Source: Siphonodentalium dalli
Taxonomy: Eukaryota; Mollusca; Scaphopoda; Gadilida; Siphonodentaliidae
Length of the DNA: 64,000 nucleotides
Direction: 5' to 3'
Assembly: GCA_032622095.1 (NCBI GenBank)
Contig: CP136069.1
Span: 13,812,450-13,876,449, forward strand
How positions within the stretch are numbered: position 1 is the first letter of the stretch; every line of letters starts with the position of its first letter. Of this stretch, positions 10,226 to 21,811 are shown piece by piece. The position numbers and the translations under genes are program-made. Below the pieces are notes generated by a model, which saw only the letters and a list, made by a program, of their open reading frames with translations, was not told where the DNA came from and searched no databases.

Positions 10226-10483
10226 TATGTATGTATCCACACACCAACTATCACAAGATTTGTTATTTTTGTTTCTGGCGATACTTTTCGTCATCTTATT
10301 TTCTGAAAATAATGTTGTCGATCACCACGGAAAGACACCGTTACCATGCGTGAGCACTCAAACTCTTGGGACAGTATCCGTGCATGTTCGTATATTTCTA
10401 GAAGAAACCAGTGGAATTTTTGCAAGGCTGACAAAAATTCAAGGTGGATAAATTTGATTGACATCAAAACTGAAAATCTAATA

Positions 10484-11930
10484 CATGTATCTTCGAGGTT
10501 TGAAGGGTGGGTTCCTCGACTCAAATCAAATGTTTTACCCCCGCGAGGGCATAGAAATAATAATTTAGGGCCGTTAACCCTTTACCCAACAGAACGGCCC
10601 TGTGCCAATGCATTCTCTTATATATGCGAGTCGACCATAGGTCGCCTCGCATATATAAGAGAATGCATTGGCTTAACACATATTAACGAGAGGCCGATCA
10701 CGATCGGCAGATGTTTAACCCATACCTTGGCGATACCGATTAGCTATAACTGATAATTGGTCAAAGATATGATCACAGTGATACACATATCAGTACCTAA
10801 CTTAAAATCAAAAGCTCAAATTATTTGTCTTAAGAAGAGGTTAAGGTAATTGGGGTGGGGAGGAGTCGTTTTAAATCTCATAACTCTGTCCCTATTCAAC
10901 CAATGACCTCTCATTGTGAGATCCAATTGTTTAGCCATTAATCAATTTGACAGATAGGACAAACAATTATCCAGCCAGCAGGTTCATCTTTACCTTCATA
11001 CAACCACCCCCTAGAGCTATGTAACATATGTCACCACTCAATTAATAACAGATTTCACAAAGGTATTCGCATGTGCTCTGGATATTGGATGTTCACATGG
11101 CAATTTATTGATATCATTATATTACATGCAACTATTTTTTTTTTTTAACTCAATAATTTTTTTTATTATTATAAAAGTTTTTAAATATTTTTTATGTTAA
11201 ATCGAGCGAGGAAATTCAATCTAAACAAATATGAAAAATCAAAATTTTAAATTTAAAAAAAAGAAAGAAGGGTCATAACTGCTTTAAGATAAATCGGATC
11301 GAACTCATATTCACTCGAACTGTATTTTGGGATGAGAAACCTATACACAAAATTTGGTTCCGATCAAATAGAAAATGTTAGAGATATCACATTATGCCTA
11401 AAGTGTCTAAGAACTGACAGACAGACAGATAGAGACGGACGGACAGACGAGTGGTCAATCTGGACATTGACACTATGTGTACCATACTATGGTATAGGTA
11501 CACATAAACAGTTTTATCTCATGCAGAGTACAGGAAAAATACATCAAACTGGTGTGCCCCTTTAATATTTCAATTCACATTTGTAAACAATTGAAATCAA
11601 TGTCGAAAAAGCTTTTGATTAATATATAGATAAAACAAACTAGACCTACAGTTCTAAGAGTGTTATGAACAATTATTTTGTTCCCATAGACTGATACAGA
11701 GCTCTCGTTTTTTAAAGTTTGAAAACCAAAGTTGTCTTCCCATGCAACCAACAAAATTCCAATGGTAATGCTTTTAAACAATGAAACCAGATTATGCCTT
11801 TAAGGTGAAATTTAAATAACCATGAATATAAAATATAAACATTCCACCTATGATATGGCCAGAGATACTTATAGAGTATAAAGTATATCTGATATAGCCA
11901 ACACAACTCCTAGCAGTTAATTAACTCAAT
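10484..11930. mobile_element. E-related element copy, rearranged
   Basis: 10484-10577 is an inverted, diverged copy of E's terminal region (ggttcctcgactcaaatcaa and a TTAA-bearing end). From 10684 the text parallels E from 32495 onward (aacgagaggccgatcacgat, then aaaatcaaaagctcaaat, then the tctaagaactgacagacaga-type tail and ccaatggtaatgctttt). E carries an insert at 32605-33075 that is absent here. Embedded at 10578 is a truncated P1. Confidence 0.65.
10578..10681. mobile_element. P1 element, truncated, in the end of an E copy
   Basis: TTAA 10574-10577, tip CCCTTTACCCAACA and hairpin 10604-10673; no right tip. The TTAA used corresponds to the TTAA of E's terminal region (gaattaacgctcgc at 32113-32126). 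Confidence 0.8.
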
Positions 11931-13430
11931 ACCAGTACAAGAGAGAGAGAACTTCATGGCATTGTAACTGGATAGTATCTCTTGTCTCCATAGCATTGTG
12001 AAACTGATTTATTAGATATTATCTAGACAGTGCCACCTGTGTATCTTTGATATATTTTAGCGATGAATAAAATAATCAAAGGGCCATAACTCCAGTAAAT
12101 AGTACCGGATCAAACCCATATTCGAACTCGATCTGTATTTTGAGTTGAGAAACTCACATACAAAATTTGGTTCCTATCAGTTGAAAACTTGTTGAATTAT
12201 CGAAGCATTCATGAATTCTATGTCAAAGGGCCATAACTCCATTAAAAAATATCGAATCAAACCCATATTCGAACTCGATATGTATTTTGAGTTGAGCAAC
12301 TCACATACCAAATTTGGTTATGGTCAGATAATTTCTTTTTGAGTTATGGCAGCATGCATAAATTCTAAGTTGAAACATAGCAGCTCTATTACAATTACCA
12401 ACAGGACATTCATTGCCATTTTATATTGGTCTATATATTTATAAAATAGAAACTCATAAAAATTATGCAATCTTCATCATAAAATTTTTTTTGGAACATG
12501 AACATATTTGGGCATACCTCCCGCAAAAATCTCACGGATTGACATTTTCAAAACTTAACAGGTCTCGTATAGACCTTGATATTAAATATGATTGATAATG
12601 GTTGGATATAAAATATTTTAACACAGAATTATCAGATAACTAAAGGAGAGATATGAGAAGGGTCAAATTGAAAATATTAGAGTCATAACATTGGATTGCG
12701 TACAGTATACATGTACCTATGGTTAATTTTATTCTAAGCTGATCATTGGAAAGATACAATGTCTGTAACAGCAGAAATATTCAAGAATACCAGAACCATT
12801 ATTATTATCCTGCAGCCCAAATGCAATAGAGGGAATTTCAAACCAAGATATTTCCTCAAATGATGAATATTCAATTGGTGGCTTATAGAAATTCTTAGTG
12901 AACCTGGCCCAAGGCGAAAGAGATAATTTAAAATCTGCCTATCAGATATCATGTGTCTATGGAATAGGTTAATTTTAATCATGAAATACATGCAAGTGAA
13001 AAGTGGATCACAATCAACCTGGACATAGAATAGGAGAATGAACATATAATGTGTGGAGAGGGTTAATCATTTCCAATGACATCATATGATGGAACTAATG
13101 TGTGGATTAATTTTTTTCTCAAGATAAGACAACAGTGTCTCTGTAAACAACAATTCTCTAAACAGCCATGCTCCAGAACATCCTTCAGATGGACAATGGA
13201 CTATTTGTATTAATGCCACGAACATGTTTCAACAGGTTGGGTTAAATTACTATTGCACACAAACTGGAGTAAATTATCATCAATCACTGTCAGCCTCTGG
13301 GAGCAGCAGTGGTTTGGCAAAGAGTATCCAGTGTCATTTTCTGATTCCAATAATGCAGAAGATTACTGTGTAAAGTTGTTTGTCTTAAATTCTCACAGGG
13401 CATATACAATAGGTAGTAAATTACTTGAAT
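11931..13430. other. Dispersed GGGCCATAACTC-type blocks, otherwise nothing recognised
   Basis: Two blocks at about 12077-12220 and 12226-12370 carry gggccataactcc, 'caaacccatattcgaactcg' and 'tgtattttgagttgag'. They align to the blocks at 34545-34830 inside E. From 12380 to 13430 I see no gene and no family member. Confidence 0.55.
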
Positions 13431-13433
13431 TAT

Positions 13434-14150
13434 AAAGGGCCATAACTCTGTTAAATATACCGGATCAAACTCAAATTCGAACCTGATCTGTATTTCGGGG
13501 TGAGGACCACATGTACCAATTTTGGTGTAGATCAGATGAAAAATGTTTTGAGTCATAGCAGCTTGCATGAGTACTAAGTAAACATAAGAGTGAAAAGGGT
13601 TAACAAAACGATACCAAAATCGATACAGATAAAGAACGTGCTAACAAAGACCTAGGTAAGAAATATGAGGCAGATCATAAGCAAATTGTTTGACTTAGAT
13701 GCATCAGATAGAATTTGTGAGTGGGGTTAATTATTTTCTAAATCGATCAACTGATCGATACCAAAAACTATACAGGTGAGGGGTGTGTCATCATAAACCT
13801 ACATTTTAAATATGAACACAATCGGACAAAAAACACTTGGGTTATTGCATCGGATAGCACATGCCCATGTGTGGATGCAAAGTGTTAATAATTTCTAAAC
13901 CGATCAACCGATCGATACCAAAAACTATACAGGTGAGGGGTGTGTCATTGTAAACATGCACATAAAATTTGAACATGATCCGATAAAAGATACTCCAGTA
14001 ATCGAATCGGATAGCAAATGTCTACGGACAGACGGACGGACGGACAGACGGACAGACAGACAGACGGACAGACGGACGGACGAACGACGGATGGTTGATC
14101 CGGACGTCAGCATTATGTGTACCATACATGGTATGGGTACACATAAAAAT
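13434..14150. repeat. Molluscan-style GGGCCATAACTC / GGACGGAC repeat
   Basis: A block at 13437-13575 (gggccataactctgtt…tgtatttcggggtgagg) is followed by two units with 'caaccgatcgataccaaaaa' and 'acaggtgaggggtgtgtcat', then a GACGGACG/ACAGACAG tract at 14028-14086 and tgtaccatacatggtatggg. The tract makes low-complexity translations on both strands that are not genes. Confidence 0.75.
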
Positions 14151-14473
14151 GATAAAATTGTCAAAGAATGTAGAAAAATATTATAAAAAATGTAAGAAAA
14201 AATTATAAAATTCTTAAAGAATGTAAGAAAAAATGGTAAAACTTTTTTTTAGGCCAATGCATTCTCTTATATATGCGAGGCGACCTATGGTCGACTCGCA
14301 TATATAAGAGAATGCATTGGCACAGGGCATAACTGTAACCATCACAATGTGGTCAATGAACCGGTTCCAATGATATCCATATTTGTATGGTGTTATGTCT
14401 CAATAAGACCAAAGATATTTTAGGCTGTTGAAGCTTTATTTGGGCGGTTTTTGGCCGTTTTGTTGGGTAAAGA
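14148..14473. mobile_element. P1 element, left end missing
   Basis: AT-rich spacer (gtaagaaaaaattataaaat), hairpin 14253-14322, long right arm cataactgtaaccatcacaa and a slightly mutated tip tgttgggtaaagag followed by TTAA (14474-14477). The left part is fused to the preceding GGACGGAC repeat. Confidence 0.8.
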
Positions 14474-14746
14474 GTTAAAGCTGATAGTGCATCTTTGTAT
14501 ATTGATTCATAACCCATCAACACTTGATGCTGTTGAGTGTGGTTTTTGAAAATGGTAAAGTTTCCAATCAAGCGACAGTGAGAAAACCATTGGGATAATT
14601 AACTATGACAAAGTGCTGCTTTTACCATGTTCCCAAATCATTCAAAATTTCAAATAACATAAGAGATAAAGGGTATTATATGAGGGAATTATTAACTTTT
14701 TTTTTTAGGTGTTTTCAAAGAGTTAAGTAAGAGATCTAGAACATAT

Positions 14747-14911
14747 AGTAATGCTCTTAAGTAATCGACTTCGTAACCACAGCAGAATTATGGGTAACTT
14801 TTCAGTGAGAGCTTTCCGATGAATAGCAAAAATCCATATTTCCGAATAAATCCTGAAAAGTTACCCATAATTCTGCTGTGTTTAAGGAGTCAATTAATTA
14901 GAGCATTACTG
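14747..14911. mobile_element. M1 MITE
   Basis: Tips agtaatgctcttaagtaatc and attagagcattactg, both arms present, short loop (ttttcagtgagagctttcc). First base of the left tip is lost. Confidence 0.85.
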
Positions 14912-14933
14912 TAAGTCAATGTCTAAAGCAAAA

Positions 14934-15085
14934 CAAAGCCTTGAAATAGTGTGTCTGACATATTCAGAATCAGGTCCACAGAGGGTTAATTTAGTGATAC
15001 TACCCCGCACAGTGGGCTAGCATCACTTAATTCACACTCTGGAAACCTCATTCTGCAAATGTCAGACACACTATTTCAAGGCTTG
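14934..15085. mobile_element. F1 fold-back element, single cassette
   Basis: A compact complete copy: tip caaagccttgaaatagtgtg, one cassette, and gacacactatttcaaggcttg. At 152 bp it is the simplest F1 form in the window. Confidence 0.85.
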
Positions 15086-15145
15086 TGCAACACTGAATGT
15101 TATAGATGTTCTATGACTTCCTATAACAAGTTTGATATGTGTATA

Positions 15146-15414
15146 CAGTAATTCCCTAAATAATCGACTCCTTAACCACAGCAGAATTATGGGTAACTTT
15201 TCAGGATTTAGTCGGAAATATGGCTTGTTGCCATTCATTGGAAAGCTCCCAGTAGTCAGAATTTAGTCGGAAATATGGCTTGTTGCCTTTCATTGGAAAG
15301 CTCTCACTGAGAGCTTTCCGATGAATGGCAACAAGCCATATTTCCGACTAAATCCTGAAAAGTTACCCATAATTCTTATATGTGGTTAAGAAGTCGATTA
15401 TTTAGGGCATTTTG
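15146..15414. mobile_element. M1 MITE with internal duplication
   Basis: Both arms are present, and a stretch of about 60 bp (atttagtcggaaatatggct…ggaaagctc) is duplicated in the left arm. The right tip is eroded (gggcattttg). Confidence 0.85.
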
Positions 15415-15689
15415 TAGTGTCCTGGCGTAAAAAATAATAAATATGAATCAAAGACCCCTGTCCGGAAACGCTTCTATCAATTAATATTGATTTTATTTCA
15501 AATTTTCCGATATAATACATACAATTAATGAAGACATTTGTACGGGTTATTTTTTTTAGAACATGAAACTTCTGGCGATCTCAGATAGAGTTCTCTCACT
15601 TTGCTTAGGGAATTACTGTATGTGGATATCCTTTCCATCAACCTGTGCTATCACCATGCCAAAGGACAACAAAATCCAATAACCTTGTG

Positions 15690-15829
15690 GTAGAGATCGA
15701 CTTACCCTGTTAACTCAAACTCACCCCAGAGACTTAATTACCCTGTTTAACTTAAACTCCTGGTAGAGACTTAATTAACCTGTTTAACTTAAACTCGTCA
15801 TAGAGACTTAATTACCCTGTTTAACTTAA
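15690..15829. repeat. ~43-bp tandem repeat, interrupted by a P1 element
   Basis: Units of the form agagacttaattaccctgtttaacttaaactcgtc occur about four times. The last unit is split at its TTAA by the P1 element; actcgtcgtagagactta resumes at 17565, immediately after the second TTAA. Confidence 0.85.
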
Positions 15830-17560
15830 CCCTTTACCCAACAAACCGGCCAAAACCGGCCAAATAAAGCTGCAACAGCCTAAAATATCTTGGCTCTGTC
15901 TCAATAGAACCATACAAATATGGATATCATTGGAACCGGCTCCTTGACCTTGAATCGCATACCTATAAACTATAAACACGTGGTGGTCGTTATAATGGCC
16001 GCTAGGGTATATGGAGGTTCACGCAGGGTTGTTTTACAGTAACATAAGCGACGCAAGTATAGTTGTGACGTCAGTAATTTCTATACCCTATCAACATGAA
16101 AAAATTGTTTTTACATCCGGGCGATTCAGACCTATGGGGCCCTATGGTGGCCGCCATGTTGGAATAGAATTGTCAAGTTAATAAAACGAATTTATTTTAC
16201 TTCTTCGATCAGCCTCCCTATAGCAACACTATTAAATTTGAAAAACAAAATCAACCTTATTCAAAATTAAATGCTTAATGTGGATTTAGCTGACGCGGGC
16301 GCATAGCATTCGGCAAACCTTGCCAGATTCCGTACCGTTACAGTTAGAATATTACGTCCCCTGGCAGGCCATAGCAACGTTGGGAATGATGACGTAATTT
16401 CGTTACAAAATGGTGGCGCTCTCTTGTTTGCGAAATTTGAAATGGAATTGCTTGTTATTGTTATCGCTCGTATTTTAAATGTACAACGGTATCACAGCAC
16501 GTAAGCGTTGAGAACAAACGAGAAAGCACAAGCGAAGATAGCACTACGAGCCAATTACTGGAATGACTTTAGAGTCAAAGCAGTCAAAAGAAGAAGAAGA
16601 ATAACAACAACATGTCAACAACAACAACAACAACTTGTTAAGTTGTTTTGAAGTTGAAGTGAACTGTGTTCAAAGTGAAAATCAGTCAGTCGGAAAGAAA
16701 CTCAATGACGAATCTGTGACTGAAAAAAATATGAAAATGAAGGTCACTGGAATGGAATGTGGACTGGTCTGTGCAGACTGCTCACCACAGCGATTTGACT
16801 TGTTCTGTTATTGTTCAATTTTAAGTCTGTTTTCACCTGGACTGGTTTAGTGGTTAGACTTAGAGTTTCAACTGCAAGCGGCAAATCGTTCAATTTACTA
16901 ACTACTTCTCTAAATAGTAAATTTAATTGTTAATATCTAACACTGTCATGTCAAACCTCAACTTGGGTCAAGGAAATCAGAAAATGGACATTTTAGAGCT
17001 GACTGATTTACTATGCACAGTCTAGTTCGATCATGAACCGTTGAACGTAGCGCGTAGCTGGATCTTGTGGACGCAGTAATCGGTGAAAGCGTTCATGTGG
17101 CTTACTAATCTAATAATATTAGGATTGTATTAGTCAATTTAGTGATTACAGATTACTAAATTTAGTTATCAACGACTTCAGCCTCACCCACTCACTGTGA
17201 ATGTGACTCAGGTCAAAATACAATTCTAGCCATCTACAGTCGACAGACTCGACACACAGATGTAACAAACATGTGAAGCCCAGTGAATTGGTGACTAACA
17301 AAGTGAGTCATTTATCTTCTTGTTGAGTGAAGGAAAAGAAGAACATCTCCCAATCCCACTTGGTCTCGGCACACTGCATAGTTCATGCAGTGACTGGTGA
17401 GAGGATATGCTTCCGGGCCAACTTTCCATCTGTGTGTATGAATTCTGTTTCCTGTGATGGACACATCAAGTTAAATTTAATAATTATATTGCACGGTGAT
17501 TAGTTTTAGCATTCTCACATATATGTGCATTGGCACAGGGCCCTTCTGTTGGGTAAAGGG
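15830..17560. mobile_element. P1 element carrying a 1.6-kb unique interior
   Basis: TTAA (15826-15829), tip CCCTTTACCCAACAAACCGG, the usual long arm (aaagctgcaacagcctaaaa…atatggatatcattggaacc), then about 1.55 kb found nowhere else in the window. It ends with a hairpin remnant (gcattggcacaggg) and tip tgttgggtaaaggg, TTAA 17561-17564. In place of the two hairpins it holds 'cctatggtggccgccatgtt', a CAACAA tract near 16608-16635 and a 71-codon frame (16635-16850) without recognised motif. I see no piggyBac transposase. It may be a longer ancestor or a copy with captured host sequence. Confidence 0.85.
16838..16902 (+). repeat. tRNA-Glu-like segment (possible tRNA-derived SINE head)
   Basis: TGGTTTAGTGGTTAGACTT matches the A-box region of tRNA-Glu-type genes, and a weak B-box-like cgttcaattt follows at the expected distance (about 16886). 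The rest of a cloverleaf is not convincing, so a functional tRNA is unlikely. Confidence 0.4.
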
Positions 17561-17729
17561 TTAAACTCGTCGTAGAGACTTACCTGATTTGAATCCCGTC
17601 AGCCACTTGAGCGGACTATTTCGTCCATAATTTGGAATCTCGTTGGGGTTAACAGCTAAATTACCAGCACTCTGCGAAAGCTTCAACTGAGGAACTGAAA
17701 AATAAAGAATTAAACTGTCACTATAAGTA

Positions 17730-17935
17730 CAGTAATGCCCTAAATAATAAACCGAGAGCTTTCCGATGAATGGCAACAATCAAGCCATATTTCCAGTAAT
17801 GCACTATATAATCGAATCCTCAACCACAGCAGAATTATGGGTAATTTTTTCAGGATTTAGTCGGAAATATGGCTTGTTGCCATTCATTGGAGCTTTCCGA
17901 TGAATGGCAACAAGCCATATTTCTGGGCATTACTG
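17730..17935. mobile_element. M1 MITE, rearranged double copy
   Basis: An outer left tip (17730) runs into aaaccgagagctttccgatg, then a second left tip begins at 17795 (cagtaatgcactatataatc), and the unit closes with ttctgggcattactg at 17935. It looks like one M1 inserted in or recombined with another. Confidence 0.75.
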
Positions 17936-17939
17936 TACT

Positions 17940-18080
17940 ATCTATCTATATAAAAGCCAAGTTTTGTCTGTGTGTGGGTGTGTGTGTGTCACGATTTTGG
18001 TGCATTTAAAAAGATATCACCCGGCCTATGTCTGATTGACCCAAATTAAGTTCTGAGGCACATATCTTAGAATACAACAC
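17940..18080. other. GT-rich stretch, no gene
   Basis: 'atctatctatataaaagcca' followed by tgtgtgtgggtgtgtgtgtgt. A Helitron-like 5' end was considered but no matching 3' end was found. Confidence 0.35.
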
Positions 18081-18690
18081 GACCGTCGCTTCAGATGCTC
18101 AAGAACCTACTTCACTAATGTAATCTCAAAATTTCCGCTTCAGATGTTCAGGAACCTACATCACTAATGTAATCTCTAAACCGTCGATTCAGACGTTCAG
18201 GAACCTACATGTACATCACTAATGTAATCTAATGAACCGTCGCTTCAGATGTTCAGGAACCTACGTCACTAATGTAATCTCTAAACCGTCGATTCAGACG
18301 TTCAGGAACCTACATCTACATCACTAATGTAATCTAATGAACCATTGCTTCAGATGTTCAGGAACCTACGTCACTAATGTAATCTCTAAACTGTCGCTTC
18401 AGATATTCAGGAACCTTCGTCACTAATGTAATCTCTAAACCCTGATTGCTTCAGATGTTCAGGAACCTATGTCACTAATGTAATCTCTAAACTGTCGCTT
18501 CAGATATTCAGGAACCTTCGTCACTAATGTAATCTCTAAACCATTGCTTCAGATGTTCAGGAACCTACGTCACTAATGTAATCTCTAAACCATTGCTTCA
18601 GATGTTCAGGAATCTACGTCACTAATGTAATATCTAAACTGTCGCTTCAGACGTTCACGAACCTATGTCACTATAATGTAATCTCTAAAT
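18081..18690. repeat. Minisatellite, ~45-57-bp units, about 12 copies
   Basis: Units of the form cgcttcagatgttcaggaac-ctacrtcactaatgtaatct-ctaaacc. Copies alternate between cgtcgcttcag, cgtcgattcag and ccattgcttcag variants, and some carry a short gtacat insertion. Unit length is not a constant multiple of three. Confidence 0.9.
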
Positions 18691-18777
18691 CGTATTTGGT
18701 AGAGGTACCATACTATATATAACGGTCTGGGTATCTTCAGTTATCACTGGTCGCGACGTTTGCAACATGCATGATAC

Positions 18778-18954
18778 AGTAATGCTCTAATTAATCGACC
18801 TCTTAACAACAGCAGAATTATTGGTAACTTTTCAGGATTTAGTCGGAAATATGGCTTGTTGCCATTCATCAACAAGCCATATTTCCGACTAAATCCTGAA
18901 AAGTTACCCATAATTCTGCTGTGGTTAAGAGGTTGATTAATTAGAGCATTACTG
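18778..18954. mobile_element. M1 MITE
   Basis: Tips CAGTAATGCTCTAATTAATC and gattaattagagcattactg between TA dinucleotides; both arms are intact to the loop ttgccattcatcaacaagcc. Confidence 0.9.
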
Positions 18955-18969
18955 TAGTCAGTCTGCTCT

Positions 18970-19060
18970 CAATAACCGACCACGGATACCATGGCTATCG
19001 AGAACCGACCACGGATACCATGGCTATCGAGAACCGACCACGGATACCATGGCTATCGAG
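18970..19060. repeat. 29-bp tandem repeat, 3 copies
   Basis: Three near-identical units containing ccgaccacggataccatggc and ending tatcgag. Each contains the short palindrome taccatggta-like core. Confidence 0.9.
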
Positions 19061-19126
19061 TCTGGCCTATTATACATTATTGTACACCCCAATAAACTAT
19101 AAATTCTGTTGAGTTTTGCCTATTAT

Positions 19127-19215
19127 ATATGGCTTGTTGTCACTGAGAGCTTTCCGATGAATGACAACTATTTCGGACTAAATCCTGAAAAATAACCCAT
19201 AATTCTGCAGGAGTC
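19127..19215. mobile_element. M1 MITE remnant
   Basis: Only central parts (atggcttgttgtcactgaga, aatcctgaaaaataaccca) remain; no tips. Confidence 0.65.
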
Positions 19216-19226
19216 AATTATTAAGG

Positions 19227-19437
19227 CAAGCCTTGAAATAGAGTGTCTGTCATTTGCAGAATGAGGTCCCCAGAGGGTGAATTTAGTAATGCTACCCCGC
19301 ATAGCTTACACCTCAGCAGAATGAGGTTCCCAGAGGGTGAATTTGGTGATGCTACCCCGCTATGCGGGGTAGCATCACTAAATTCACCCTCTGGGGACCT
19401 CATTCTGCAAATGACAGACACCCTATTTCAAGGCTTG
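19227..19437. mobile_element. F1 fold-back element
   Basis: Tips CAAGCCTTGAAATAGAGTGT and cctatttcaaggcttg with two cassettes, the first lacking its second half. The two tips are exact complements over 15 bases. Confidence 0.88.
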
Positions 19438-19860
19438 TATTTACGGCATTATACTAATACCTGGTGCATCAACTTCTAAAATCCAAATTCACCTGATCGA
19501 ATAAAAAAAATGTATTACATGGAACCTCAATTTAAATGTGTAACATGGCACCTCAATTTTAAATCCTTTAAGAAATTCTCTATAATCAGCAAGTAGATAA
19601 GTAGTGAATTAATCCTGCAGTGCACAATGACGTCACAACAACACGATCAAGGTCCCATGCCATGACGAGGAACAATCTTGAGCTATATGTGGAAATTGTT
19701 GACATTTATGAATGAAAAGCCTGCCGCTAACAGCCATTCAAGGTTTGTATCTGTGTACGTCATCGCTATGTCTCAAACCAACATGAATGCTTCCTATTGA
19801 TATTTTCCACATTCCGATGAACAATGCATGTTAGATACAATTAATAGCCAGCTCAGCATA
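19438..19860. other. No gene or repeat recognised
   Basis: Apparently unique sequence; the only oddity is a short imperfect duplication of acatggmacctcaattt near 19518-19555. Confidence 0.4.
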
Positions 19861-20511
19861 AACCTGCAAATAGTGTGTCTGTCATTTGCAGAATGAGGTC
19901 CCCAGTGGGTGAATTTAGTTACGCTTTCCCGCACAGTGGGCCGACATCACCAAATTCACCCTCTGGGGATCTCATTCTGCTCAAGACTTACCGTACAGTG
20001 ATGCCCTAATTAATCGACCTCTTAACCACAGCAGAATAATGGGTAACTTTTCAGGATTTAGTTGGAAATATGGCTTGTTGCCATTCATCGGAAAGCTCTC
20101 CGATGAATGGCAACAAGCCATATTTCCGACTAAATCCTGAAAAGTTACCCATAATTCTTATATGTGGTTAAGAGGTCGATTAATTAGAGCATTACTGTAA
20201 CTGCTGTGGGAGACCTAGGATCAGAATGAAGTTCCCCAGTGGGTGATGGTCACCCATTAGTCACCTTGATTATGCATTTTATCTTCTGCAAATTAGGGGA
20301 TATAGAAACTTCCAAGGAGGGAAAAAGTAACTAAAACTAAAGTTAATTTGAGACTGTAGGTTCTTCCCAGAAGATGAGGCCTAAGCAGAATGAGGTCAAC
20401 AGAGGGTGAATTTGGTGATGCTAGCATGCTATGCTGTGTGGGATAGCATCACTAAATTGACCCTCTGGGGACCTCATTCTGTAAATGACAGACACACTAT
20501 TTACAGACTTG
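19858..20511. mobile_element. F1 element with nested M1
   Basis: Starts ataaacctgcaaatagtgtg and ends acacactatttacagactt. GCTCAGC flanks it on both sides (19851-19857 and 20512-20518), a possible target duplication. An M1 copy (19996-20197) lies inside the long-form centre, so F1 was present first. Confidence 0.8.
19996..20197. mobile_element. M1 MITE nested in F1
   Basis: Tips CAGTGATGCCCTAATTAATC and attaattagagcattactg, TA on both sides, complete arms. Confidence 0.9.
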
Positions 20512-20769
20512 GCTCAGCGTCTGGTATTCTATTGTCCTCTTGGAAGTCTTCTTACAAGATACAGTTATTGCCTCGTAGTTAACCTTTTCTTTATTAAATG
20601 GATTCTCCCACTCAGTTATAATAGAATACATTGGAATGGTCTATTATTCATCTGGAAGGAGACATATATAGGTAAAATAAGCAGACGACAGATAACACAA
20701 ATACTTATTTATTATATGCTTACCGAAATGTAAATATAGAATATGTAGCTATATAATGTCGTCGCTTAA

Positions 20770-21119
20770 CCCTTTACCCAAGAAACCGGCCAAAAACGGC
20801 CAAATAAAGCTTCAACAGCCTAAAATATCTTCGGTCTGTCTCAATAGAACAATACAAATATGGATATCATTGGAACCGGCTCATTGACCACATTGTGATG
20901 GTTACAGTTATGCCCTGTGCCAATGCATTCTCTTATATATGCGAGGCGACCTATATAAGAGAATGCATTGGCCTTAACACTTTTTACCATTTTTTCTTAC
21001 ATTCTTTAACAATTTATTAATTATTAATGTGTTAAGCCAATGCATTCTCTTATATATGCGAGGCGACCTATGGTCGACTCGCATATATAAGAGAATGCAT
21101 TGGCACAGGGCCGTTCTGT
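20770..21119. mobile_element. P1 element, right tip lost
   Basis: TTAA 20766-20769, tip CCCTTTACCCAAGAAACCGG, long arm, two hairpins (the first shortened to gcgaggcgacctatataaga) and gcacagggccgttctg, after which the sequence leaves the family (tccctagttcatttag). Confidence 0.85.
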
Positions 21120-21312
21120 CCCTAGTTCATTTAGGTCGGTTGACGTCCCTAGTTTAACCTGCGCTATTTGCATATGCAATTACGTCATGAAAGTAGTACT
21201 ATAACGTAATAAAGCTACGTTGATCTAATAAAGCTACATTGACGTAATTTATTAGGCAGACTTTATATGTAGGCAATAGAGGTAGTGAGTGGTGGATAAA
21301 TCGTCGTATGCA

Positions 21313-21498
21313 CAGTAATGCCCTAAGTAATCGACTCCTTAACCACAGCAGAATTATGGGTAACTTTTCAGGATTTAGTCGGAAATATGGCTTGTTGCCA
21401 TTCATCGGAAAGCTCTCGGGCCATATTTCCGACTAAATCCTGAAAAGTTACCCATAATTCTGCTGTGGTTAAGGAGTCGATTACTTAGGGCATTACTG
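21313..21498. mobile_element. M1 MITE
   Basis: Complete tips and arms with a deleted loop (ggaaagctctcgggccatat). Left flank is CA rather than TA. Confidence 0.9.
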
Positions 21499-21515
21499 TA
21501 CATGTATCTCTAAGA

Positions 21516-21730
21516 ATTAGCTACAGTGAAATCTCATTTTGTTATTTCATTGTAGCTTTTTTGTTATTTCACTGTAGCTAGCCGAAAGATGTCATGACAT
21601 CATCACTTGAAAGCCGTTTGCTACTTGTTAGCTGCTTTTCTTTTAATTTGTTGTGCTATTAAAAGTGAAAATGCTGCATAATTTAGCAACTTTAAGCATT
21701 AATAAGGTGCAGAAAAAAAAATAACATCTA
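21516..21730. repeat. Dispersed repeat shared (inverted) with 49640-49745
   Basis: Begins with a short inverted pair, tagctacagtgaaat (21518) and atttcactgtagcta (21565-21579). The following ctgcataatttagcaac and attaataaggtgca recur in inverted order near 49660-49725. Element type unknown. Confidence 0.5.
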
Positions 21731-21811
21731 CAGTTTGAATACCTGAAACATATCTTATTTGTGTCTGGAAATAAATATCAAATTCCCCCTCATGAAAATT
21801 CAATATTTCCT

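Noticed and set aside
10346-10753. A 135-codon plus-strand gene
   Set aside because: It runs through an E terminal region and a P1 hairpin; the CANAFSYICES/RLAYIRECIG type peptides recur wherever the hairpin is translated.
13925-14186. Low-complexity proteins rich in RTDGRTDR or SVRLSVRPSV
   Set aside because: They come from the GACGGACG/ACAGACAG microsatellite.
15956-17510. piggyBac transposase gene inside the long P1
   Set aside because: No frame longer than about 71 codons and no DDD-type motif could be read.
17940-18780. Helitron
   Set aside because: The tctatctatataaaag start looked suggestive, but no CTRR end with a 3' hairpin and no Rep/helicase sequence were found.
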